Shown here one piece after another: positions 46,686 to 61,200 of a stretch of 64,000 nucleotides of DNA; position 1 is the stretch's first letter, and each line of letters begins with the position of its first letter. A program made the translations under genes and the position numbers. The stretch is from NCBI GenBank assembly GCA_015847255.1, contig JADLZK010009224.1:1240001-1304000 (forward strand). Reading direction: 5' to 3'. The notes beneath the pieces were generated by a model. It saw nothing but the letters and a program-made list of their open reading frames with translations. It searched no databases and had not been told where the DNA came from. Source of the stretch: Hyparrhenia diplandra (Eukaryota; Streptophyta; Magnoliopsida; Poales; Poaceae).

Positions 46686-48688
46686 TACATAAAAATACCA
46701 CAGCGCGGGCCGTGCTATCTCGGAGTACGAAGGGATAAGAGTGACGTCACTTTCACCATGACTAGTGCAATGACGTAGGCAACGAAAAAGAGTTTTTGTT
46801 TCCGTTGAAACAAATATAGCTCTCACATCAGGTCTGTCTCTGAATTTGTGTGCACCATTCACCATTGTGTTCCTTGCGTTGAGATATACAAAACAAGATA
46901 TCTATTTGGCATGTTTTAAGATCGTTTTATAATACAGCCAATTTAATTTATGTTAAACTAGTTGCACATGTTGCTATCACTAAGGCTATAGAGTGTTTCA
47001 ACTATTTAGACGTACGGTTCGGGTAGAATGTTCCTAATCTAGCGGTGAGCATGTGTCTAACTACTATAGATTTGATCTTCAGTACCGACATCATTAATGT
47101 CGATTTTAGCCATGAACCAACACAGATAGGAGGTTCACAATAGTGCGTGTCGGTTCACATGAGTGTCGGTTCGTGGTATGAACCGGCACTAATGTCATTA
47201 ATGTCGGTTCGACACGAACCGACGCGATGCTAGAAGGTCATCGATTGTCGGTTCGTGGGTAACTAATCGGCTGCTCGATGTCATCAATGTCGGTTCGTGG
47301 CACTAATAATACAACCGACACTGATGCTAGTCTTTCCCCTTGTACGAACTTCAAATTTAATGTTTTTTAAATGTAAAATCATGCTCTTTGAATTTATCGT
47401 ATTTTATAACTATTATTTTATATATGGTTTCATGTGACTATGATTTATGTATTTGAATTTTGATTTTTAAAACGTCAACTTCAAATGTTATTTTGGAACA
47501 CTAAATGATTTTGGCTGAAAAAACGATAAACATAGAGGCTTTATAACTCATCAAGTTCTAAAATTTTTTATTTTAGTCATTTGTTCATTTCACAAAGTGA
47601 TAGTTACATTATTCTCAAAATCTATATATCTCTCATATAGTTTATAAAACTACTAGAGAGAGATACATGATTCGTGAACAATGTTACTACTACTATGTTG
47701 GACGAACAAATGACCAAAATAATGATTAGTTATTATTGAAGTGTAGCCGGGATGTACGGTGCTCAACCAGCTTGCATTTTACTCTTTTTACCATTAAAAG
47801 CTAGAGCACTGGGAAAAAAAGACAACACAAAACAGGGGACGACATATAAGAAAGAAGCAGTTTTTCATAGAAAAGAGCTGGTAGAAAGGCAAGAGAGCAG
47901 GTGGAGATGAATGAGAAAAACACAAGGAAAAGAGGAAAGCTTCACGACGACATTGGATGGATGTCCGTCAATATTAGTTTTAGGCTTTTATTATAATCGG
48001 TATCGTGTGCGAACCAACCTCTCCGTTCAACTTTAAACTTGTAGTTAGGGCCACAAAATGTTGACCAAGGGGTCACACATTCCAAACCGGCCCTAGGTTC
48101 AACCAAAACTATACAAGAACGTATTGATATCTAGTATGCCTAATCTTAATCCTAACTGCGTCAGGTGCATAGAAATTGTAAGGTTCTTCTTCCGCCTAAT
48201 AGTTCTTTTGCATCTTTGTTACGTGTTGATAGCTAGCAGCTTATCAATTCGAATTGGGTCAATTCTCAATTCTGAGAAAAGGTAATGGAAACATATTATG
48301 ATCACTAATTGCTAGTTTATTGATCCCTGATCTCCTTCACAATGACAATTGCTGATGAAAGGTTAACTAGTTTCTTGGTAGATTCTTCTTAGATTTCGGT
48401 CATGCATCCTCATCAACCTGTCACAAACTAGCTAGTCCAATTTCTCTGTCATTATATACATAGAGTAGCTCTTAACAATACATTACAATATCTGGTATCT
48501 GGTGCTGTTCATTAGTGTAAACTCTTAGGAGATTGTTACTGTATTTTTTCTCCAAAAATAAAAATGGCAAGTTAGGCAGTTACAGGCCAAGGCAGTATAA
48601 TTTTGTTTGTGAAGCAAATAAAGTGACCACTGTAGCTGTAGTCCATTTTAATACTAGTTCTGGATGATCTAATCATATATTAAGAGTT
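46686..48688. other. Intergenic with CACTA-like debris, no gene
   Basis: At about 47085-47340 short inverted motifs of the type GTCGGTTCGTG and GAACCGACACTAATG recur, as in subterminal regions of some grass CACTA elements. A CACTGGGAAAAA end-like motif occurs near 47797. No matched pair of ends was found. The rest is AT-rich without an exon-like frame. Confidence 0.4.
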
Positions 48689-49444
48689 TGTCACACTCGG
48701 TCGTGAGTCGCCGGAATAAGCGGTGTGGCTGAATAATTAATTATTATATAGCTTTTATTTGTAAATTTATTTAGTTAAATTAAAGTAAGCTTGAAAGACT
48801 AATGGGCTTGACCCATTAGCAATTGTAAACCCCTCATATAAATATGGGGGCAACTATTGCAAGACAATCAATCAAGAAAAAAATTAGGGTTTAACCCTAC
48901 CTATCTAGCTCTCTACGGCGCCGCCGCCGCTCCGCCCCGCCGCCGCCGCTGCCACCGCTTATTTGCCTCAGGAGCCCAGCGCCGCCAATGCGCGCCGCCG
49001 CCCGGCCGCCCGCTTTGCTTTCGTCGATCTACGACATGTCACGCTATCCGTCGTCCCCTCGCGTTGGACAGGGAAACGGGTTGTGACAGATTGGTATCCG
49101 GAGACAAGACAATCCAATGGCCTCATTTGGAGCAAGAAGTTTATGGAGGGCGTCAACATCATCATCAACAACTACATCACAGCCATGGAGGCGTCATCGG
49201 CCCCATCATCAGCTAGGCACGTTCCACCCTCCATGCGTTTTCTTGATCGTGGACAACGATGAGTTCACCATTCGCCGCGCCTCGACCCAAATATTCTACG
49301 ACCATCAGATTGCCCGGATATTCACACGAAATTACTCTGAAATTTCCACGGAAATTCCCTACGAGAAACACCACGAAACTCCCCTAAAATTCCTCAAGAA
49401 ATTCCTAGGCGGACGGAGAATAATTTAAAATTATTTTTTCGAGT

Positions 49445-50381
49445 ATGAAGGGGATCCTTCTCATTGGCTGTACAAATGCAATAATTTTTTTCTCGCTCAA
49501 GGCATTAAAGATAATAATCGGATGCAGCTTGCCGTTTCACCTTCAAGGGAACACATTACCTTGGTTCATTCGTTGGGAAAATAAATTGGGTCAGCCAGCT
49601 TGGCTAGAATTTTTTGCAAACAATTGCTTGGCGTTTTGGATCACCACTACATAATCACCTTGGCGATCCGACTGACCTCACGGCAACTGAGAGATTTGGA
49701 CAACTATACAAATAAATTCACAAAGAACACCGAACAAGGTACAACACCTCTCTCCCAAACAACAGGGTTATGTTATATATTCTTTGGGTTAGCACCTCTG
49801 CTTCAAATAGATGTCCAACTGCACCAACCACCTGATATGGAGACTGCTATAGCATTGGCCAGACGTCTCTATACAGCAACATGTCGACAGAATTCAAAGG
49901 TAAACATTCGACGCCATTCAAATGTTCAAATATCAGTCCATGGATTGACTGACATATCTACTTGTCCTACTATGCAATTAATTATCAATATCAATGGCAA
50001 CAAATTATTGGCTTTACTGGATCTGGTTCAACACATAACTTTGTGGACTCCGAATTGGCAACTAAACTGAATTTAGCAAGCTCTCCCTCTCATCGGTCTC
50101 TCCGAGTCGCTGTTGCTAATGGACAACATATTACTAATGTTGGGAGGTATGATGATGTTGAATTTTCTATTGCTATGGAGAGCTTCAAAGCATATTTCTT
50201 TGGCATTAAATTGGGTGGCTATGATGTTGTCTTGGGTGTGGAATGGCTGAGCTCTCTAGGAAACATCGTGTGGAATTTTGATAAGCTCATTATGAAATTC
50301 TGGCGCAACGGTCAACCGATCACATGGTACAGTCTATCCGAGGCCCGACCCTCCACCAGGTATTCATATCCTTTCCTGTGA
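49445..50381 (+). pseudogene. Gag and protease region of the chromovirus
   Basis: The gag part has YEGDPSHWLYKCNNFF (around 49440-49500, split over frames). The protease part (49962-50381) has FTGSGSTHNFVDSELA, in which the usual aspartate of the D-S/T-G active site reads as G-S-G. YDVVLGVEWL follows. Frames shift between the two. Confidence 0.7.
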
Positions 50382-50639
50382 TCCTCAACCTCTGTTAAAC
50401 AAATTCCAACAACTTTTCAAAGAGCCTTCGGGACTTCCACCTCAGAGACGCTACGACCATCGAATTCATCTGAAAGATCCTACTCAACCAATAGTGGTTC
50501 GTCCTTATCGCTACCCTTAGATACAGAAGAATGAATTGGAACGGCAATGCGCTGAGATGCTCTCTCAAGGTATTATCAGGTACAATACTTCGCCATTTTC
50601 ATCTCCTGTTCTCCTTATCAAGAAACATGACAAGACTTG

Positions 50640-51548
50640 GTGATTCTGTGTTGACTATCGGGAGCTAAACAATAATACTATGAAAGATAAATTTCCAATA
50701 CATGTCATTGTTGAATTATTGGATGAGTTGCAAGGTGCTAAATTCTTTAGCAAACTGGATCTACGCTCAGGCTATCACCAGGTACGCATGCATCCCCCAG
50801 ACATAAAAAAACAGCTTTCAGAACACATCATGGGCACTTTGAATTTTTGGTCATGCCATTTGGTTTATACAATGCACCTTCAACCTTTCAAGCCTTAATG
50901 AGTGATATTTTGGGACCCTTTCTACAGAAGTTTGTCCGTTTTTTTTTTTATGATATTTTAATCTTTAGCAAATCTTGGACTGAACATATTGCACATGTGG
51001 AAGAGATCTTTAAGGTACTGGCATCTCACAACATTTTCTTAAAGAAATCTAAATGCCTCTTTGGTCAATCAGAACTGGGTTATCTGGGACATATTATTTC
51101 TGATGTTGGAGTAGCTGTTGATCCAGAGAAAATAGAGGCGTGGATCGCTTGGCCAATACCTACAACTCTTCACGAACTTCGAGGTTTCTTGGAACTTGCA
51201 GGTTACTATAGAAAATTCATCATGGATTATGGCACAATTGCACGTCCCCTTACAAATCTTCTTAAAAAGGACTCATTCTGTTGGACACCTCTAGCAACAA
51301 CAGCCTTTGAGCATATAAAGAGGACATTGTCATCAGCACCAGTCCTTCAGCTTCCAGACTTCAACAAATTGTTCATGGTGGAGTGTGATGCGTCTGGTAC
51401 AGGTATGGGTGCTGTTTTACATCAGGGCAATGGTCCAATAGCTTACTTTAGCAAACGAATGCCTGATAAGTACAAAAAGTTGGCTGCTTTTGAACGAGAA
51501 CTCATAGGGCTGGTAACAACAGTCAAACACTGGCGACCGTATCTCTAG
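50640..51548 (+). pseudogene. Reverse transcriptase and RNase H of the chromovirus
   Basis: Frames at 50680-50898 and 50847-51548 contain FFSKLDLRSGYHQVRM, VMPFGLYNAPSTFQALM, GYLGHIIS and, for RNase H, VECDASGTGMGAVL. The metal-binding pair after the FF motif reads Y-D instead of D-D (FFYDILIFS), so the catalytic centre is damaged. A stop at 51546 and a shift at about 50850 interrupt it. Confidence 0.8.
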
Positions 51549-51866
51549 GGCCGCCCCTTTATTATAAGGTCAGATCATTACAGCCTCAAATATATTTTAA
51601 ATCAACGTCTATCCACCATCCCTCAACATCAATGGGTTAGCAAATTACTTGGTTATGAATTTCTTGTGGAACCGGTAAATCCAATGTGGTGGCTAATGCA
51701 TTATCTCATCGTAACACCGAGGAATCTTCGTTAATGGCTATTTTAAATTCGAGATGGGTTTGTTTGATCGATTACGTGAGGAAATTGCATTCAAAGTGAT
51801 GAAGCCATAAGCCTTATTGATTCCATAATTAATGGTAAGGATTAAGCTTGGGAAGTTCGTAATGAG

Positions 51867-53150
51867 TTGATTCCGTTCAACAAAAAGGTATGGCTTTCAC
51901 AATCATCCAAACATCTTCAGACCATTCTTCATGCAATTCACGATTCAGCTCATGACGGAATACAGAAAACATTACATCGATTTCGTCAAACTTTCTTTGT
52001 TAAACATGATAAACGCATTGTCGGAGATTTTGTGAATGATTGCTTAGTATGCTAACGCAACAAAACTGAACATCTACATCCAATTTGGACTTCTTCAACC
52101 TTTACCAGTTCCAGAACAGATCCGGGAGGATATTTCAATGGACATCATTGAAGCACTTTCAAAAGTTGGCACCAAGTCGGTAATCTTAACGGTTGTTGAT
52201 CGTTTATCGAAGTATGCCCACTTCATACCCCTCTTTTACCCGTATACAGCAACTTCAGTAGCTCAAAAGTTTTTTTCAGAGATTGTTAGATTACATGGTT
52301 TACCAAGGTCCATTGTCAGTGACCGAGATGTGGTTTTCACAAATTTTGGCAAGAACTCTTCATATTGTCCAACATTATTTTATCACCAACATCGACTTAT
52401 CATCCTCAAGCGGATGGGGGGCCGAGGTAGTCAACAAAATTATTACAATGTATCTGCTTTGTTCGGGCGACAAACCAAAGGATTGGGTAAGATGGTTACC
52501 ATGGGCGAATATTGTTATAATACTTCATATCATACATCCACCAGAACAACTCCATTTAATCTGGTTTATGGGCACGACCCACCTACAATCTGAGGCTACA
52601 ATCCGAGTGAGACAACATTACCGTCAGTAGATGCCTTGTTATCTCAGCGTGATGCTTTCCTCAATATCGGACAAAGGTTCGTTTACAAGCGGCTCAAGAT
52701 TATTACCGTAAATACTTTGATACTAAACATACAGAGCGATAGTTTAAAGTGGGTGATTATGTCTGGCTCAAACTATTATCACGATGATGCGTGGCTACTA
52801 TATCAACATTATACAAAGGCAAGCTCTCTCCAAAGTATTTTGGACCCTTCAGATCGGCAAAATTATCACTCCAGTTACATATGAGTTGAACCTACATGCT
52901 GGAACTTGCATCCACAATGCTTTTCATGTCGGATGCTTAAGCCACATCGAGGAGAGATTCCTTCCGATATACCGGACTTTGCCACGGATACACGAAGGTA
53001 CAGCGGTTCCCCGAACTTTGCCGATGCTTAAATCAGTCCGGCAAAGACAGCGGTGCTCATCAAATGGAAGAACAAGACGGCTGCAGACACTTCGTGGGAA
53101 GATGCTGACTTGTTCAACAAGATGTATCTAGAATTCTAGCTCGAGGACGA
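51867..53150 (+). pseudogene. Integrase and chromodomain remnant
   Basis: The zinc-binding part is at 51867-52055 (ends CLVC). The core (52138-52593) has ILTVVDRLSKYAHFIP and IVSDRDVVFTN, giving two of the three acidic residues; the rest is shifted. The C-terminal chromodomain-like segment is at about 53040-53150. Stops interrupt all parts. Confidence 0.7.
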
Positions 53151-53599
53151 GCTGAATCTCTAGGCGGGGAAAGATGTCACACTCAGTCATCGAGTCGCTG
53201 GGATAAGCGGAGTAGCTGAATAATTAATTATTATATAACTTTTATTAGTAAATTTATTTAGTTAAATTAAAGTAAGCTTCAAAGACTAATGGGCTTGGCC
53301 CGTTAGCAATTTTAAACCCCTCATATAAATATGGGGGCAACTATTGTGAGACAATCAATCAAGAAAAAAATTAGGGTTTAACCCTACCTATCTAGCTCTA
53401 CGCGCCGCCACTCCGCCCTTGCTTGCCGCCGAGAGCCCGGCGCCGCCAACGCCGCGCCGCCCGCCGCCCGCTAGCGCCGTCTTCTTGTCGATGTACGACA
53501 TGTCACGCTATCGTCGTCCCCCCCGCGTTGGAGGGAAACGGGTTGTGACAAAGTTTAGCACTTTTGGTGTGGATATATATGTATTTGCCTACTTTTACC

Positions 53600-54084
53600 T
53601 ATAGATTTCCAACGGGCGTGCCGTGCCGGCCTGTGCCGTGCCACCGAGGCACGCGTCGTGTCCTACAAAGCCGGGCCGCATCGGGCTCCGTGCGATCTCG
53701 AGCCCAGGCCCGTCCCACGGGCCAAGTCGTGCCGTGTTGTGCCGTGTCGTGCCGGCCCACGGGCCGATTTTTGAAAAATAGTCAAACATGATCATTCTTT
53801 ACACAGATTCTAGTATATTTGTACAATATTATACCAAGTATAAAAATATCAGGAGTAATATACCAAATATGTACAATACTATCACCAGTATATTTGCCAC
53901 CAGACCTCCCCTTCCTTAACGTGCGGGCGGGCCGTGCCCGTGCTTTCGGGATCGCCCAAGCACGCATCTTGGCTCCTCATGCCGGGGCGAGCCGTGCTGT
54001 TGCCTTTGGGCGGGGCGTGCTTGGGCGGGCCAAATCCTCATGCTTCGGGCGGGCGTCGGGCCGCGGGCCACATGGAAATCTATA
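53600..54084. mobile_element. hAT-like MITE, GC-rich
   Basis: Ends TATAGATTTCC and GGAAATCTATA are perfect inverted repeats, flanked by the 8-bp duplication CTTTTACC (53592-53599 and 54085-54092). The body is rich in GCCGTGCC and GGGCCGTGC repeats, with an AT-rich centre. Its short frames have no known domain. Confidence 0.85.
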
Positions 54085-54092
54085 CTTTTACC

Positions 54093-54467
54093 ATCCTTTT
54101 CACCTTTGTCTCCATGATGAGGTGATCGGCTTGTCAATTCTTTCTCCCTGGAAATGTTGACCAAACGAGGCATTGGCATGATGATGAGGTCACACTTACA
54201 TCGCATCAGATTCCAGAATACGTACGAGGAGAGGGTGTTTTGTCATTCATTCATGGGATACATCTCACTTCACTAGTCGGCTGGCTATGTGTCTTGTTTA
54301 ATAAATAAAGCTTATTACAGCAGTTGCTGAGGTGCCTTGCTTGTTTAGTTTGCAGATGTCACTGGGATCAATGACAAGTGGGGACAAAGGTAAGAGGGAA
54401 GTTGTTGCTAGTTACATTTGACATTTCCTTGCTCACATCTGTAGTACGGTACCTGCCTTGTTAGCTA
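54093..54467. other. Intergenic, no gene seen
   Basis: Ordinary-looking unique sequence between two MITEs, with no exon-like frame or repeat. Confidence 0.45.
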
Positions 54468-54614
54468 CTTCCTCTGTTCCAAATTGTAGGTCGTTTTGGG
54501 ATTTTTAGATGCATTCGTTTTGCTATGCACCTAGACATAGTGTATAACTAGGTGCATAGCAAAAACAATGTATCTAGAAAAGCCAAAGTGAACTACAATT
54601 TGGAACGGAGGGAG
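54468..54614. mobile_element. Stowaway-type MITE, near-palindromic
   Basis: 147 bp, flanked by TA. The left end CTTCCTCTGTTCCAAATTG and right end CAATTTGGAACGGAGGGAG are inverted copies. The centre is a hairpin around GCATAGCAAAA and TTTTGCTATGC. Confidence 0.9.
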
Positions 54615-54616
54615 TA

Positions 54617-55287
54617 GCTTTATTCCTTATGACCTTTCCAAAGTGAGTTATGAGCCAATTAATCTTTGTTGGAAAAACATCATCACATTGAAGGATTCAT
54701 AAGCAAAGCCTATGATGTATGCCCCCACAACAGGCATATGCCGTTTCCAGGACTGTCCTCTGACAACACATGAAAGATTATGATCATGGAGTTGGAGTGG
54801 ATAGGAGGAGAGCTGTCGAGGGAGTCAATTAAGCAATCATAGTCATATTGATACTAGAGAAGATCGAGAAGGGAAGGGAAGTGAAGTAGGATAAGGACAT
54901 GAGCTTGCTTTGCCTGCCTCTCTTGAATGCCATTCGCAATTTGGCATTGCCAGTTGCCATATGGTGGTGGGCATGCATATGGGTCTCTCCTCCAAATGGC
55001 CCAAAAATCATCTCGCTATCTTTCCTTATCCCAGGGCCCAGCGACGTCGGCAGTCCTTTTACTCACAGCACAAGCCGTGCCCTCTTGTCGATCTCTTGTT
55101 CTCTACTGCCACGGCAAGAGGTTGGAAAAACGCTACGCTAGTATACTGATCTTCTCCCATTACCACTACGTGCCCTGCTTGGGGGCTTGTTGGCTTGTTG
55201 CTCAGCTCAGCTCAGCTCAGGCTGAGTGATGATGATAGTCGGGTGTGGTTGTTGGACGTGCCAAAGTCAAGTCCCCCCATTTGATTT
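54617..55287. other. Intergenic, no recognisable gene
   Basis: Left flank of the large LTR element. A plus-strand frame (54899-55141) begins with a hydrophobic stretch containing WWWACIWV. I do not recognise it and see no splice or promoter context. A short CTCAG repeat lies near 55200. Confidence 0.35.
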
Positions 55288-58200
55288 TGTTATGAAACGT
55301 GTCATCAGCGGTTAGGACCTTCCTCTCTCCGTCTCTCATGATCACGTAGTATATGAAATAAGTAGAACAAGTAGACATAAGATAGGGATACTATTCTTTA
55401 TTCATCTCAATATTGGTAATTACAACATAGATCTCCCACGTATATATAGTCCTGCCAAGGCTTAAGAGTTTCGGTAAGAGCCCACATACAAACGGACTAG
55501 GATTAGAATTCCTCCTTCTCCTTTCCTTCTACGACAGAGCCCGTGTGTTTTACAACACTCCCCCTTGGGCGATTACCACGATATGCATATGCCTCATCAA
55601 AAACTCCATCCGAAAACCCAGTGGGAAAAAACGGTTCTTGGAGAAAAGAGTACATCGCATTCGCTAATTGCATTGCACATGTTGTCTCATTAAAAACCTT
55701 GTGTGAGAAACCTTCAAGTAAAAACTCACGTAGGGAAAAAGAGTACAACATTTAACCTTCTTGGTCATATATTCTTCAGGATATTCTATTCTTCATGAAT
55801 AGATAATGATCTTCATAATCTATGCATAAACTTGTGTGTTTTTAGCAAATATGATCTACTTGATCTTTGTAATTCTAGTGGTTTACCTTAAAGGCAGATT
55901 CATTAAAAATATGCTCCCCCTCATAAAGCCAAACTTTTGAACTTAATTGTTCAAACCACACTTTTCATAAATGTGTGCAAACTAATGGTATGCAGTACCA
56001 TAATACTATATCTTTCTAAAGTTGGCTCATAATTCTTCTTTGAATTATATGGGAGCAATATGCTTCATGCATAATGACCACCCAGTTAGTTGTGCAAAAC
56101 AAATAAATATTATCCTTCAGAGAAATAGATCCTTTCGTAGAGGATTATGGGGTAAATAAATTAATATTCAAGATCTTCTAGATAGTGTATCAAACTTATA
56201 CTAGAGTTTAGGTACTTATAATTAATCCTTAGTGGATTTTTAAATTGTATTCTATAAATCTTCGAGATTTTGATTGTACAAATCCAGCCTTGTATTTGGC
56301 ATTTAGGGGATAATTCAATTGCCAAAACCACCATTATTCTCATACCTTCTATGGTATTCTTAGAGGATATCATTAACTTCATACTAGCTTTTCATACACT
56401 TTCTAAATGTTTTGATGACACCTTCATGGTATTTAAGATTCCTCATTTTCTTTCTCTCGGGTCTATATTAAACTTCGAGAGATGAATGGTGTTTATTCAA
56501 AAAATTGACTGGTAAATCCTTCATGGATTAATTCCTTCAAGGATGTACATTCATTCTTAGTGAATTAACAATTATCTTCTATGAGATACATTCTCTCTTT
56601 GCATCGAGATGAGTGATATACACAATGACATTGAGTTATTCACTATAAAATCATTCAATGATTGTAATCCTTCTAGGACATGCTCTTCTTGAGACTTGAA
56701 TATTCATTTGGGAATATATACCTTAGACTTTAATACTTAGTATGAGATTTCTATAAGTTGTGATTTATATTCTTCGGGAATTATATGGATTTTCATAATC
56801 CACTAATTAAGGCATATTCGATATTCATTCATTTCATTTGCCGGAGATATAGCGAGAACATTAATTTCTTCTTAACAGGAGATTCAACCTCAATTGCATT
56901 CTTTCTTCATTGACCCGATATAATCGCTACAAGCGATTTTGCCATGGACTTTATTTTTCGGATCCGGGTTCTCATAAGAGAAACATTTACAATTAAAGAA
57001 GTAGTTTGTCGATAATTATTTTCTTTCTCCCGATACTCTCACAATGTGAGAATACTCTATCTCTGTCATTTCCCAAACAAGAGATGATATATTGTTCTCG
57101 CATACCCAACACTAGTGAGGTCTTGGCGCTAATTGTGTTGGATGTCATCTTCATGATGATCCTCTTCATGAAGTGTTTAACCTTCTTCATGAGACGTTCT
57201 CTTTATGAGAATGGAGGAGTTTTATTTCTTTTCTATTTAACGTGTATACGCTAAACTAGAACCCACAGGCCCCCGTAGATTTTAGATTGATAGTATATAA
57301 CATTTAGTTTACTACTAGTAAACACAACTTCGGGTTCATAACTTCAAGTTACTCCTCTCATTTCAAAATATCCGGCATATGCTCGCTTCAAGGCTTCACA
57401 AGAGCATTAGTCAAACTATTGTATGACTTAGTGTGTGATACTATTCCTGCTTTAAGCTCCAAGGAATATTTTCTCTTAAGATCATTTTCCTTCTATGGAA
57501 ATAATATTTGGCATTCAAAGTATAGGCTATCTCTCCCCTAATGCCAATATTAGATCATTAATAGCATACTTCAAAATATATCCCCTATCATGGGTTTAAT
57601 TCAAATTCATATATCTCCAACTACAAGTGGAGGCCCATTTATGTATGCTATGATTAAATTTATGGAAAATATTCACACACATATTTCAACATGGGGGTTA
57701 TTATTCACTTTTGCAAACAAGCTAGAATATTTAAAGTGCACTTAAGAATGTTCAAGCATTCCTATAAATATTGGGATGTTCTCCCCTAATATGCACAAAT
57801 CATAGTTTAGAAAACTATTTCATTCTCTAGCTTCTTTATTAATCAGCCTAAAAAATTGATCCAAGTACTCATAAAAAAATGGATCATACACTTTAAATGT
57901 ATAAAATACGCAACATTTAAATTCACATGGAATCTTCTATAATTTTCTAATTGCCTTTAGTGCAAAACTCCCTTGATGCCTTTTCTTCGTAAATCCCAAA
58001 TCATCATAATTGTATTATCCAATATCTTAGTTCCACAACTATTCATCCCATCAAATGGGTTAGTCTCCATTGAGCAAAATTTCATAAACTCACTCTCCCG
58101 ATCTTAGGATGCTTAGCCTAGATCAATCTATTGCTTATGCATACGATGCATCGAAAGCAAATCATTCCTTAGTTCAACGGGAACCATGTAGACATAGCAT

Positions 58201-61200
58201 GCTAGCTAGCCAATTTACTTATGAGGGAAGCGCAAAAGGTAGCTACTAGCTACCACATGCTTGATTATGCTAATATTCATGCAACAATAGAGATAGTTGC
58301 GACTCAACCGGATACACATGCGGGTGTAATGTGGAATGTTAGTATTCAGTCTAACATAATAGATAACAACAAAATGAAGAGCTACGAGCTTACATGCAAT
58401 TAGTGTAGTAGAGAAAGTTAACTTCGGCCGGAAGGGACACAGGCGAAACTTCAAGTCTCGATACATGCACTTAAAGATCGACTTAGGGCGGCTATGCCTA
58501 TATATTATCCACATCTTTTATGCCTTTACCCAAAATTCCTCCTCCTTTTCATGCCATAATTCTGCAAGTAGCGATTTGCCGTGCATTATCTATGAATAGT
58601 CACTTTTATTGCTTCATAGAATCCAATCATACTTCTAGTATTCATTGATTATGGCATAAAATTCACATATCCAATGTACTATTCGGTGTACAACAATAGA
58701 CTCGGGGTAGGATACAACTTTTAGTTCATGGACTAAAATATTAAATACTTAGGATTTGGCTAAATCGATCCTTCCAAGATCAATTAATATGCCAGTTTAG
58801 TCCAATTGTTCATGTGCTTTTTTTAGAAAATTCAGTTTTCCATCTACCTACATGGTAGTAATGCACAAAGAACTATAACCTTCATGGTTAATTGAGGCTT
58901 ATTTGTGGATAAATTAATGCAAAAATTATTTTTATAGGCAATTGACAATTGTTTATATGTGAAACATATAAAACTAATTTATTCCATGAGAAGTTCGCAC
59001 ACATTACTTCAAGTAATAAGAACGCAACTAAGAATATAAAGTATTTCATAGTAGTCTTCAAGCTAACAAATTAACCATTAACCACTTAATTCAACGGGAA
59101 CTAAAACTTAATGCACCACCATCACTACTATTAATACTTCAGGATATGAATTTAAAAGACAACAAATCTATAAGCACATGATTTAAGTTTTTCTTCAAGA
59201 GAAACTTTAAATGTTCTAAATAATATCCATTTTCGCATGTCAAACTTCTATACTTGACAAGCGGTAGCTTCATGCTTTATATTTAAGAGTTATGATATGC
59301 AGTCACACGCCTTCAAGCAAAGTGTAACATATGCAAGCCACATATACAAAATTACTTTGCAACTTAATATCCTGGTTTATAAAGTCGTCTAAAATTCTAA
59401 CTCAATTTTCATTTGTAGTTTCGATGGTAAATTCAAATACTTCAAGTATTACATTGCTCTTTGATATTCTTATACACAAGAGTCACTTCTTCAAGAATAT
59501 AGTTTGATAAAATCTTATTTACCATTTTGTCTTCTAAACATTTACAAAGCTTGAGCTATTGTTTATAGAGCGGCGTTAATCATACAAGCTTGAAAATTCA
59601 ACTTTCAATGCAATATGATATTCCGTAATCATAATATTGGGATTTTACTCATGCAGTGAGTCCCATAATGTATTTGTTACTTCTATTGGCCAAATACTCA
59701 ATTCAGAGAGTAACTAAAAAATATTTATCTTTGGGTTTACTACACTTCAATGGTAGCAAAAATATCCTTCATGGATTAAATAATGACCATAACAAATAAT
59801 TTAGTAACTCCAGGATATTTCTTCTTTTAAGACATGCATATTAACATAACTTGGATCATGTGCATAGAAGTTTACTACATGTAAACGAGTAGCAAGGTGC
59901 AAAAAGATAGTGGATGGTTATTAAAAATATTCCTAGAAGCATCCTAGCATTATTCGAGGATTATGGTATATGCAAAATTTTCAGAATTTATACCAAGCAT
60001 TCATTTATCCCAAACAAAAACATATGCTAGGAAAAAAAAACTATGAGGCTCTCAAGGGTGACAAGTCTAAGGTCTGCAGGATTTAGAGAGCTCATACACC
60101 TTATATCATGTTTCTAGTGTAATCATTCAAGATTTTATTCTTATAATTACATGGTATTAAAAAAAAACATGAATGCTTTCAAAAGCGCATAAAAAAACAC
60201 AAGGCATATATACATGAATAAATAAATGCTATAAATGTATATAAACAAAAGACTTTTACTATTAAAAGCCTACCCATATTTTTACGCTAGAAAACATGAG
60301 TATTTCTATTCTTTTAACACGGTGTCATAACCAATATCCGTAATTTTCCTTTTTCGGGTTCGTTTGATCCGGCGCACCATGATGTCACGACAGCCCATGC
60401 ATATGTGTCGTGGTACTCGTGAGTGCCATGAGCCGGAAATAATTTCGGCGATGTATGGCCGCAGCGGAAGGACTACGTTCAATGAGTTCAAATATAGTTT
60501 ATCGTGCAATGCCAAGAGCGCAATAGCAGTAGTAGCAGTGCGTTCGGGCACCATGACCCAGCCCCGATGGTTGTTATGTTTGTTGCAATACCACGGGTGA
60601 CGAGCTGCAAGCTCTTTTTGCGAGGATGATAACATCGTCTTCTCGACGGGCTTCGAGGAGTACGTCAGGACAACCCCTGGAACACCACCCAATTGCTTTC
60701 TAGCTAGTCAATGTAAATAGGTCTTTAATGATAAGATTAATCTTCTCGTTAATCTATATCTATGCGTAATTCCTTTTTTTTTTTCACATGTATGTTCCAC
60801 GTTAGATGTCTTCGAGGACTCCAACAGGCCAATAATTCAGATTGGCGGTGGACATTACCTAACAGGCGTAGTATATATATATATACACCATATACATCAA
60901 CATATATAGAATTTGATCTATTATTAGCTTCTAGCTTGTAGATCGGTTCAATATAAAATTTGATCTGTTAGCTTCTAGCTGGTAGATCGGTTTTAAACAT
61001 GCGCTATTTATTCGAGATAGCTAGATAATTATGGTTCTTTGCAAAACGTCAACTGCAAGTTCGACGGGGGTTCTTCTGCAGAACGTCAACTACAAGTTTG
61101 ACGTGGGACGGTGGTTACATCGATGGCCTTTGGGATATATTGCTACTGTATATGCAAACTATATGCGTAGGTCTATGATGCCGTGAGGCTGCGATGCCTA

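Larger units (their letters stand above)
48689..53550 (+). mobile_element. Decayed Ty3/gypsy chromovirus, complete by structure
   Basis: LTRs at 48689-49088 (400 bp) and 53175-53550 (376 bp) start TGTCACACTC and end GGGTTGTGACA. Flanks GAGTT and AAGTT are a target duplication with one change. A TTGGTATCCGGAG primer site follows the left LTR and the purine-rich GGCGGGGAAAGA precedes the right one. The order is gag, protease, reverse transcriptase, RNase H, integrase, then a chromodomain-like tail (VLIKWKNKTAADTSWED). Small size, short LTRs and chromodomain fit the Reina-like chromoviruses. Many stops and shifts make it inactive, and the LTRs differ by several indels. Confidence 0.9.

Noticed and set aside
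53600..54084. GC-rich frames as a coding exon
   Set aside because: They lie entirely inside an element with perfect terminal repeats and an 8-bp target duplication.
54899..55141. Small membrane protein with a WWWACIW segment
   Set aside because: One hydrophobic stretch in a short frame with competing frames on both strands and no promoter or family match.
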